A stretch of 21,043 nucleotides of DNA. Source: a virus. The stretch is from IMG/VR virus record IMGVR_UViG_3300004369_000186, positions 1-21,043 of that record; one strand, given 5' to 3'. Positions 16,169 to 21,043 of the stretch are shown one piece after another. The position numbers and the translations under genes were made by a program. The notes beneath the pieces are model-generated. The model saw only the letters and a list, made by a program, of their open reading frames with translations. It was not told the DNA's origin and did not search any database. Within the stretch, counting starts at the first letter, position 1. The number at the start of each line of letters is the position of its first letter.

Positions 16169-16169
16169 C

Positions 16170-16436
16170 ATGAAAGAACAAAACAACACCCCCACCATGT
16201 ACAACCTGAACACCAACGAAGCTGCCGTGCTGGAATGTATCCAGACAGAAGCAAAAAAGTCAACAGGTGGTGAATTCACCTACTTTGATGATGTCTTGAA
16301 AAGCACCTGGATTGGATCAATCATGACACCAGCCCAGTTCAAAGGCTATCTGTCACAGCTGCAGAAGAAAGGTCTGCTGATGGTCGAAGACGCAGACAGC
16401 AACCGACCAAAGCAGATCTTCAACATTGTTTACTGA
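16170..16436 (+). CDS. Small winged-helix-like protein
   Basis: The 88-residue protein opens the replication region. It has the helix pattern of a small winged-helix domain: NTNEAAVLECIQTEA, then FTYFDDVLKS, MTPAQFKGYLSQLQKKGLLMVED as the likely recognition helix with the wing, and a last strand (KQIFNIVY). Small proteins of this kind are common in Bacteroidota phages. It may be a regulator of the early operon or a replication accessory. The ATG at 16170 is chosen; the open frame runs upstream through the terminator and cannot be real there. A second in-frame ATG at 16197, after a C/A-rich leader, is also possible. Confidence 0.75.
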   Translation: MKEQNNTPTMYNLNTNEAAVLECIQTEAKKSTGGEFTYFDDVLKSTWIGSIMTPAQFKGYLSQLQKKGLLMVEDADSNRPKQIFNIVY

Positions 16437-16450
16437 TCACTTCCCACTGA

Positions 16451-16621
16451 ATGAACAGCAACGTGAACGAAATGACAAAGAACCTGGATCAGATGTCACA
16501 GCATCTGCTTCAGGTCTTTGTTTGTGACAGCATGAAAGGCATGGATGCTGGTGATCTGGAACAGGCAAACAGGCACCTGCGCAAAGCACATGCAATCCTG
16601 ACCAAATACAGCAACACATGA
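16451..16621 (+). CDS. Small hypothetical protein
   Basis: This 56-residue frame starts 14 nt after the previous gene and overlaps the next start by 4 nt (ATGA at 16618-16621), so it is very likely translated as part of the operon. It is predicted helical, with two segments (MTKNLDQMSQHLLQVFV and a longer one with EQANRHLRKAHAIL) joined by a Gly/Asp turn. Nothing in it suggests a function. Confidence 0.66.
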   Translation: MNSNVNEMTKNLDQMSQHLLQVFVCDSMKGMDAGDLEQANRHLRKAHAILTKYSNT

Positions 16622-17277
16622 AACTGAAGCAAATAAAAAAAGACAAACTTACCAGGGCACAGCTGCAGAAGTTGATGCCTGGTGACCTGCAGACCTACCT
16701 GCAGCGTATGTGGTATGCCAGTGATGGCATTGAACCCATTGTGACCATGCAGCGCAGATCAGGCATCATGATGGAACTGCACACAATGGCTGAAAAAGAA
16801 CCCACATACATGATGACCACCAGCGGCAAACGCAGCAGGGTCAGTGTCCATGACCTGCCTGATGTGTGCCAGGCACTGAAGAACTGGGTGAGCAACACAG
16901 CACTGCATGGATCCATTCAGGTCACATGGCAGGATCTGCAGGAAGATTGGGAACCCACTGCTGAAGACAGGGGTGAAATCATTTCTGAAATGGCTTTCAA
17001 TATGCCGCTGGATGAATGGCAGGAAGCCTGGGTGCAAAGACATCCTGAAGTGCTGGGTGATGACATTGCAGGCATGGTCATGACATCAGCAATGATTGAA
17101 ATGCTGCAGAAGCTGCAGCTGGCAGAACGTGAATACTTGAAGACAGTGCAGAAGCCTGAAAGCTATGGCATCAGCATGCGACATGGCCAGCATGGTCTTC
17201 TGAACAACACCCTGCAGAAAATGCTGCAGGAATTGAAGCAGTACATTCAAAATGGAATCAACAGCCAGACGGCATAA
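16618..17277 (+). CDS. Protein of unknown function in the recombination cluster
   Basis: I do not recognise this 219-residue protein. The N-terminus is basic (KLKQIKKDKLTRAQLQKL). The middle has short strands with VTMQRRSGIMMELHTM and a Trp-rich acidic part (WQDLQEDWEP, DEWQEAWVQRHPEVLGDD). The last third is helical, with LQKLQLAEREYL and a Gln-rich coiled-coil end. It lies directly before the ssDNA-binding protein, in a cluster with a RecE-like exonuclease. A single-strand annealing partner for that exonuclease is not otherwise visible, so this is one candidate for that role; the sequence itself does not show RecT, Erf or Redbeta motifs. Start overlaps the previous stop by 4 nt. Confidence 0.8.
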   Translation: MKLKQIKKDKLTRAQLQKLMPGDLQTYLQRMWYASDGIEPIVTMQRRSGIMMELHTMAEKEPTYMMTTSGKRSRVSVHDLPDVCQALKNWVSNTALHGSIQVTWQDLQEDWEPTAEDRGEIISEMAFNMPLDEWQEAWVQRHPEVLGDDIAGMVMTSAMIEMLQKLQLAEREYLKTVQKPESYGISMRHGQHGLLNNTLQKMLQELKQYIQNGINSQTA

Positions 17278-17287
17278 AAAACAACAC

Positions 17288-17845
17288 ATGTCATTTTTCA
17301 AAAACAACTACGAACAGGCAGAAAGTGGTGCAGGCAATTACCTGCGCATCCAGGCAAATGAAACAGCCACATTCCGCATCATTTCAGCACCAGTGGAAGG
17401 GCTGCAGGTCTTTGACAACAAAACACCTGTGCGCTGGGCACATGGCCAGCAGACACCTGAAGTGGTGGCCACACTGGATGAAAAACCCAGACAATTTGCA
17501 GCCTTTGGGGTGTACCACTATGAAGCAGGTGCACCAAAGATCTGGGTGTGCACCACCAAATCCATTCTGCTGGATCTGCAGAACATCATTGAAATGGAAG
17601 GCCACCCCTTTGAATTTGATGTGCAGGTGATCAGGAAAGGTGCAGGATTGAACACCAGGTATTTCACCAAAATGCTGCGCAAATCACCACCAGAAGAAGA
17701 AGTGAAGGCAGCTGCCCACTACTATGCCAATGAAGTGGATTTGAATAAGCTGTACACCAATGGCAACCCATTTGAAAAGTCACCAACAAACACCCAGCAA
17801 GATGGCACGACCAAAGAAGAACCAGCAGCCACAACCCCTTTCTGA
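17288..17845 (+). CDS. ssDNA-binding protein, gp32-like
   Basis: The 185-residue protein probably coats single-stranded DNA in replication and recombination. The N-terminus MSFFKNNYEQ and the block NYLRIQANETATFRIIS, then VRWAHG, FAAFGVYHYEAGAPKIWVCTT, a helix with SILLDLQNIIEMEGHPFEFD and the strand DVQVIRKGAGLNTRY match proteins often annotated gp32-like or SSB in Bacteroidota phages. The end PAATTPF, after a short Glu pair, recalls the SSB tail that ends in PF and binds partner proteins, but it is less acidic. I chose the ATG at 17288 with an A-rich leader; an earlier in-frame TTG or GTG-type start at 17252 would overlap the upstream gene. The family call is from pattern memory. Confidence 0.68.
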   Translation: MSFFKNNYEQAESGAGNYLRIQANETATFRIISAPVEGLQVFDNKTPVRWAHGQQTPEVVATLDEKPRQFAAFGVYHYEAGAPKIWVCTTKSILLDLQNIIEMEGHPFEFDVQVIRKGAGLNTRYFTKMLRKSPPEEEVKAAAHYYANEVDLNKLYTNGNPFEKSPTNTQQDGTTKEEPAATTPF

Positions 17846-18113
17846 AGTGATGCAACAGCTTCAGTCAGGCATTTTGGTGCCCCTTCCTGACATCTTCACC
17901 TGCACACTGGATGCCACCCCTGCTGATGTGCTTTCATTGGAACTGATGCTGAAGCAAATGCGCAGACGGCACCTGTGGGATTTTGTGCAGTTCAAAAAGC
18001 CCAAACAAAGGGAAGAAGCCTGGAAGAAAGCTGAAAGGTGCCAGGCAGGGCTGTACATGATCACCAGTGAAGAGAAATACAACACCCTGGAACAATATGC
18101 AGAACAAGTTTGA
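17802..18113 (+). CDS. Hypothetical protein between SSB and exonuclease genes
   Basis: The 103-residue protein overlaps the SSB-like gene by 44 nt and the exonuclease gene by 17 nt. It begins with a basic, Pro/Gln-rich tail (MARPKKNQQPQP), then has a helix (LSEVMQQLQSG), a Pro-rich turn, and a helical C-terminal half with basic and aromatic residues (QMRRRHLWDFVQFKKPKQRE). I do not recognise it. The start at 17802 is preferred over an upstream in-frame ATG at 17760, which would lie deeper in the SSB-like gene. Confidence 0.68.
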   Translation: MARPKKNQQPQPLSEVMQQLQSGILVPLPDIFTCTLDATPADVLSLELMLKQMRRRHLWDFVQFKKPKQREEAWKKAERCQAGLYMITSEEKYNTLEQYAEQV

Positions 18114-18855
18114 CCCCCAGCAGGCACTGCCCATTTCATTCAGTGGCCTGAAGCAGTTTGCCAAATCACCTGCCCACTTTGTGCACTACAAAACAAAGGA
18201 ATGGACAACCACACCTGCAATGCGCAGGGGCACCCTGGTGCACAGAATGCTGCTGCAACCAGAAGACATGCAGCGCATGGTGGTCATTGATTCAAGCACC
18301 AGAAGCACCAAAGCATTCAAGGAAGCAGAACAGGCACATGGTGAATGGGCATGCCTGCAGAAAGAACTGGATGAAGCTGCAGCCATTGCAGAAGCAGTGA
18401 AGCAGCATGAAACCGCATCCAATCTGCTGGAACGTGCACAGCACAAAGAACAGCACCTGCACTGGCAGTGTGATGGTCTGCACATGCACGGATTTCCTGA
18501 TGCCTATGGCAATGGCATTCTGCTGGATCTGAAGGTGTCAAACCCTGAACCTGTGAAGTTTCAGCGCATGGTGCTGGATCAGGCATATCACATGCAGCTG
18601 GCATTGTACAGCATGGCCATTGAAGAACCTGTGCAACAGTTCTGGGTGGTGGTGGATCCAAACCCACCCCACACTGTGTGTGTCTTTGAACCATCAAAGC
18701 AGATGCAGGAAGATGGTGTGAACATGGCACGTCTTGAATCGCGTATGTTCCTAAATTGGATGCAAACCCACAAACCAGGGGCACCCCTTCTGGGTTTTGA
18801 TCACTATGATCAGGGTGCACCAATGACATTGGAACTACCATCATGGCACAGATAA
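18097..18855 (+). CDS. RecE-like exonuclease (PD-(D/E)XK fold)
   Basis: The 252-residue protein looks like the nuclease domain of exodeoxyribonuclease VIII, which degrades one strand of duplex DNA to leave a 3' single-stranded tail for annealing. Features in order: LPISFSGLKQFAKSPAHF at 11-28, the RRGTLVHRMLL block with H49, an acidic residue E118, GFPDAYG with D135, LLDLKVS with D144 and K146 as the core D-x-K, and DQAYHMQLALYSMA with Q166 and Y171. These are the expected active-site positions. ATG at 18097 chosen; a GTG at 18067 is the alternative and would overlap the previous gene more. The last 13 nt overlap the resolvase-like gene. Confidence 0.88.
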   Translation: MQNKFDPQQALPISFSGLKQFAKSPAHFVHYKTKEWTTTPAMRRGTLVHRMLLQPEDMQRMVVIDSSTRSTKAFKEAEQAHGEWACLQKELDEAAAIAEAVKQHETASNLLERAQHKEQHLHWQCDGLHMHGFPDAYGNGILLDLKVSNPEPVKFQRMVLDQAYHMQLALYSMAIEEPVQQFWVVVDPNPPHTVCVFEPSKQMQEDGVNMARLESRMFLNWMQTHKPGAPLLGFDHYDQGAPMTLELPSWHR

Positions 18856-19208
18856 ATGCGAGGAACAAAGGACATCAGTTTGAAATCTATGTGCGCAACA
18901 TCTTCAGGATACTGGGGTATCCAGACGCAAAGACCAGCAGAAGCTGCAACAGGGAACTGGATGCAGCAGGTGTGGATCTGGTGGAAACAGGAAGATACCT
19001 GGTGCAATGCAAAGCAGTGGAACGGTCACAGGACATGCACAAACTGCTGGACAAAATGCCAAAGCCACCAGGCACCATGCCACTGGTCATGCACAAAAGA
19101 AACAGACAGGGCATCACAGTCAGCATGCCATTGGAAGCCTTCCTGCGTCTGGCCACAGCTTTTGAACGTCAACACGCATGCCCATTGTGCGCATCAGAAC
19201 TTGAATGA
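18843..19208 (+). CDS. Holliday-junction-resolvase-like PD-(D/E)XK nuclease
   Basis: The 121-residue protein has the compact Hjc/VRR-like nuclease plan: N-terminal RNKGHQFEIYVRNIFRILGY with E14, then the strand with GVDLV (D45) and VQCKA with Q55 and K57, giving the E...D...QxK active site. A conserved-looking PLVMHKRNRQGITVSMPLEAFL follows. It probably cuts branched DNA, either recombination junctions or replication forks before packaging. A C-terminal CPLC could be half a metal site. It overlaps the exonuclease gene by 13 nt and the next gene by 4 nt, so the three are translationally linked. Confidence 0.82.
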   Translation: MAQINARNKGHQFEIYVRNIFRILGYPDAKTSRSCNRELDAAGVDLVETGRYLVQCKAVERSQDMHKLLDKMPKPPGTMPLVMHKRNRQGITVSMPLEAFLRLATAFERQHACPLCASELE

Positions 19209-19441
19209 AAACACAGCTGCACAAATACAGGCAGAAGCTGGTGCAGCTGCTGGCAGAAAGGGACATGCTGCGCAGGCAGTATGGCAGGCACAGCCCCAGG
19301 TCAAAGATTCTGGATCAGGAAATAAATGCCACAGCCAAAGAATATGCTGCAGCCAGGAAAGCCATGCTGCACATCACACTGGCAGAATTGAAGCAGCAGT
19401 GGGGCAAAAGATTGGGCTGGGATGAAACAGATTGGAACTGA
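19205..19441 (+). CDS. Small basic helical protein
   Basis: The 78-residue protein appears to be two long helices with basic faces (LHKYRQKLVQLLAERDMLRR and NATAKEYAAARKAMLHITLA), a probable coiled coil, and a Trp-containing end. It starts on the previous stop (ATGA) and overlaps the initiator gene by 20 nt. I do not recognise it. Position between recombination and replication initiation genes suggests a helper role in one of these. Confidence 0.72.
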   Translation: MKTQLHKYRQKLVQLLAERDMLRRQYGRHSPRSKILDQEINATAKEYAAARKAMLHITLAELKQQWGKRLGWDETDWN

Positions 19442-20162
19442 CAGCACCAGGGATTTTCAGGGCATCTGGATACCTGCAGCCCTGTGGAAGGATAGAACAC
19501 TATCCATGACACAGAAGGTCATTTTGCTGGAAGTGCGATCATTCCAGAAGCATGGCATGGCCTGCTTTGTTTCAAATGAACACCTGGCTGATCTGTGTGG
19601 TGTCAGCAGCAGCGCCATTGAAAAAGCACTGCAGAAGCTGGTGCAGGATGGACACCTGAAAAGGTGGACGGAATACACAGGGAAGAAACGCAGCAGGAAG
19701 ATGGCTGTGCTGCATCACCAGATGTGGGAACACCCACAGCCAGCTGTGGCACCTGACCAGAACCAGCTGAGGGTACCACCCACAGCCAGCTGTGGCACCC
19801 ACCCACAACCAGCTGAGGGTACCACCCACAGCCAGCTGCGGAATAATAATACAAGAGAACAGTACAAAGAACAATCCAAAGGAAGAAAGGAAAGCACACC
19901 CCAATCCATTCAGGATGTGGTGACATACTTCAGCCAGCTGCAGGTACTTGATCCTGAAAGCATGGCAGAAGATTTCTGGAACTACTATGAAAGCAATGGA
20001 TGGCAAGTGGGCAAAAACAAAATGAAGAACTGGCATGCAGCAGCCAGCCAGTGGAACAAAAGACAAAAGCAATACCATGAAGAACGAACTGCAAAAGGCA
20101 AGGGATACACAGGTGTCAATTCAGCAGACCTTGCAACAGCTATCCAAAATCAAACCAGCTGA
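19422..20162 (+). CDS. Replication initiator-like protein, lambda O-like in organisation
   Basis: The 246-residue protein has an N-terminal winged-helix domain at about residues 27-95: LSMTQKVILLEVRSF, then SNEHLADLCGVSSSAIEKAL as the helix-turn-helix, QKLVQDGHLKRW and a basic wing. Residues about 104-142 are a low-complexity Pro/Gln/Thr linker that is simply the readout of five 23-bp DNA repeats. The C-terminal part has FWNYYESNGWQVGKNKMKNW at ~188-207, common in replication proteins of Bacteroidota phages. The plan, DNA-binding domain, repeat-bearing linker and C-terminal partner domain, is that of lambda O. It should bind the repeats in its own gene and start replication. Overlaps the next gene by 86 nt. 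Confidence 0.8.
   Translation: MKQIGTDSTRDFQGIWIPAALWKDRTLSMTQKVILLEVRSFQKHGMACFVSNEHLADLCGVSSSAIEKALQKLVQDGHLKRWTEYTGKKRSRKMAVLHHQMWEHPQPAVAPDQNQLRVPPTASCGTHPQPAEGTTHSQLRNNNTREQYKEQSKGRKESTPQSIQDVVTYFSQLQVLDPESMAEDFWNYYESNGWQVGKNKMKNWHAAASQWNKRQKQYHEERTAKGKGYTGVNSADLATAIQNQTS
19732..19846 (+). repeat. Five iteron repeats at 23-bp period, candidate replication origin
   Basis: Five copies start at 19732, 19755, 19778, 19801 and 19824; the CAGCTG core recurs at 19741, 19764, 19787, 19810 and 19833, exactly 23 bp apart. Most copies read ACCCACAGC-CAGCTG-TGGCACC or ACCCACAAC-CAGCTG-AGGGTACC, the two forms alternating, so a 46-bp unit is also repeated. Copies 1 and 3 contain the perfect inverted repeat CCACAGC-CA-GCTGTGG. 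Since 23 is not a multiple of three, each copy is read in a different frame, so the repeat is selected as DNA and not as protein. They are likely binding sites for the initiator. Confidence 0.82.
19841..19895 (+). other. A-rich, purine-biased stretch beside the iterons, candidate unwinding element
   Basis: Directly after the fifth repeat the + strand becomes A-rich and purine-rich; in 19841-19880, 29 of 40 bases are A or T. The lambda origin has an AT-rich, strand-biased region next to its iterons where melting begins. The same order here supports the origin call. Confidence 0.6.
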
Positions 20163-20664
20163 CCTGACACCATCAGCTGCATTCACAGCAGGAACCAATG
20201 TGCGCACAGCTTACAGGCTGGCACCACATGAAACCACAATGGCACTGGCTGCCATGATTGACAGCACCTGCAAATACATTGATGCAAACAAAAGCATCCA
20301 GGGTGCAGAAGCACTGGCTGAATGTGCCAGGTATCTGCTGGATCAGTTTCCTGTCTTCACACTGCAGGAATGGATGCTGGTGCTGTACAGGATCAGGCAT
20401 GGCTACTATGTCAAACAATATGGGGACAGGTTCAAAATCTATGAACGTCTAAAGACAGAAGAACTGGCCAGGTTTGCATGCAAGCATGAAGAAGAAAGAT
20501 CCTACCTGCTGGAAGAAATACACAAACCACAGCCAGCACGTGGATTGCCTATGGGTGTGGAAACCACCAGCATCAGATACCAGCCATCAGGCAGGAAAGG
20601 AAGTGGAACCAGAATCAGGGAATACTTTGATAAGGTGATGCCTGAAGACAAAGCCAATGAATGA
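20077..20664 (+). CDS. Possible helicase loader or replication accessory protein
   Basis: The 195-residue protein follows the initiator, the place of lambda P. It starts with a helical, Gln-rich segment (LQKARDTQVSIQQTLQQL), then IDANKSIQGAEALAECARYLLDQFPVFTLQEWMLVL and IRHGYYVKQYGDRFKIYERL, a pattern I associate with a small family of replication-region proteins in Bacteroidota phages. The C-terminus is basic and Gly/Arg-rich. A loader role is inferred from place only; no ATPase motif is visible. ATG at 20077 chosen; the frame is open to 20035. The overlap with the initiator gene is 86 nt. Confidence 0.7.
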   Translation: MKNELQKARDTQVSIQQTLQQLSKIKPADLTPSAAFTAGTNVRTAYRLAPHETTMALAAMIDSTCKYIDANKSIQGAEALAECARYLLDQFPVFTLQEWMLVLYRIRHGYYVKQYGDRFKIYERLKTEELARFACKHEEERSYLLEEIHKPQPARGLPMGVETTSIRYQPSGRKGSGTRIREYFDKVMPEDKANE

Positions 20665-20827
20665 CATGCAAACAGTTTGGGTGCTGTGGTCGCACACTGA
20701 TGGGGAACTGCCCAGGATTGAAGCTGTCTTCAGATACAGACATGAAGCAGAACTGACCCTGAACTGCATGCGCGCCATCTGGACAGACATGAAGCAGTTT
20801 GAAATTGAAGCAAAACCATTGATGTGA
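20657..20827 (+). CDS. Small hypothetical protein
   Basis: This 56-residue frame overlaps the previous gene by 8 nt and the HNH gene by one base (TGATG), so it fits the operon. It reads as a strand, a loop, then a helix (VWVLWSHTDGE, AVFRYRHEAELTLNCM), a small alpha/beta fold. No function can be given. Confidence 0.6.
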   Translation: MNDMQTVWVLWSHTDGELPRIEAVFRYRHEAELTLNCMRAIWTDMKQFEIEAKPLM

Positions 20828-21043
20828 TGCCATACCTGCCCAGACGCAAACCCAGACCTGCACACCAGGGAAGGAAGTACAAAGATGACAGGTACAATGG
20901 CAGGCAGTGGAGGAATGCACGGATGACCTACCTGAAGCAGAACCCACTGTGCTGCATCTGCAACAGGGCTGCTGATGTGGTGGATCACGTCTGCCCAGTA
21001 CGCATGGATCCATCTTTGTTCTTTGAACCACAGAACTGGCAGC
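20827..21043 (+). CDS. HNH endonuclease, cut by the window end
   Basis: The visible 72 residues have a basic N-terminus (MPYLPRRKPRPAHQGRKY), then RWRN-type helix residues around WRNARMTYLKQNPLC and the HNH start: CCICN, VVDHV with the first catalytic His, PVR, and PQNWQ, where the Asn of the motif is expected. The rest (the second His and the second Cys pair) lies beyond the window. Small HNH proteins like this often act with the terminase in cos packaging; here it lies at the end of the replication cluster. Starts at ATG 20827 (a GTG three bases upstream is possible), overlapping the previous stop. Confidence 0.85.
   Translation, partial: MPYLPRRKPRPAHQGRKYKDDRYNGRQWRNARMTYLKQNPLCCICNRAADVVDHVCPVRMDPSLFFEPQNWQ

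Larger units (their letters stand above)
16035..16169 (+). promoter_or_regulatory. Intergenic junction between late and replication regions, candidate promoter
   Basis: This is the largest clearly non-coding gap in the window. It holds a terminator (16070-16099) and then an A-rich stretch. TTTG at 16134-16137 and TAATTAGC at 16159-16166, separated by 21 nt, loosely fit the Bacteroidota promoter pattern TTTG / TAnnTTTG, with three mismatches in the second part. An inverted repeat overlaps the putative -7 box. The promoter is expected from position; the boxes themselves are weak. Confidence 0.35.

Noticed and set aside
16089-16169. Upstream extension of the winged-helix gene
   Set aside because: The extension starts inside the terminator hairpin and covers A-rich non-coding sequence; the ATG at 16170 is better.
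19732-19846. Repeats as a CRISPR array
   Set aside because: The repeats are directly adjacent with no unique spacers and they lie inside a coding gene; iterons explain them better.

Overview
The window is 21 kb of a tailed double-stranded DNA phage (or prophage) of siphovirus type. It has an HK97-like head and a lambda-like genome plan. Every supported gene is on the + strand, and genes are tightly packed with many 1-20 nt overlaps. Most starts lack a Shine-Dalgarno sequence and are preceded by A/C-rich, G-poor leaders. Together with the general look of several proteins (tail-tip protein, small membrane protein, gp32-like protein, replication protein) this points to a Bacteroidota host. That host call is inference; no host gene is present. 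No integrase, repressor or tRNA was seen.

Layout. 1-2870: packaging module, with P27-like small terminase, a DNA methyltransferase inserted between the terminase genes, large terminase and a small unknown gene. 2913-8067: head module, with portal, a prohead protease fused to the major capsid protein, a terminator after the capsid gene, and four connector or completion proteins. 8073-15027: tail module, with a small membrane protein, tail tube, tail assembly chaperone with a programmed -1 frameshift, tape measure and a large tail-tip protein. 15027-16034: lysis module, with a T7-lysozyme-like amidase, a holin and a second small membrane protein. A strong terminator at 16070-16099 closes the late region.

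16170-21043: replication and recombination module. It holds a winged-helix-like small protein behind an inverted repeat, two unknowns, a gp32-like ssDNA-binding protein, an unknown, a RecE-like exonuclease, a Holliday-junction-resolvase-like PD-(D/E)XK nuclease, a small helical protein, a winged-helix replication initiator, a possible helicase loader, a small unknown and an HNH endonuclease cut by the window end.

Two structures stand out. First, five repeats at an exact 23-bp period lie inside the initiator gene and are followed by an A-rich stretch, which is the layout of the lambda origin inside gene O. The period is not a multiple of three, so the repeats are kept at DNA level. Second, a GGGAAAC slippery heptamer followed by a G/C stem-loop joins the two halves of the tail assembly chaperone, as in lambda gpG/gpGT. 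The protease-capsid fusion also carries a well-placed internal start that could make free capsid protein.
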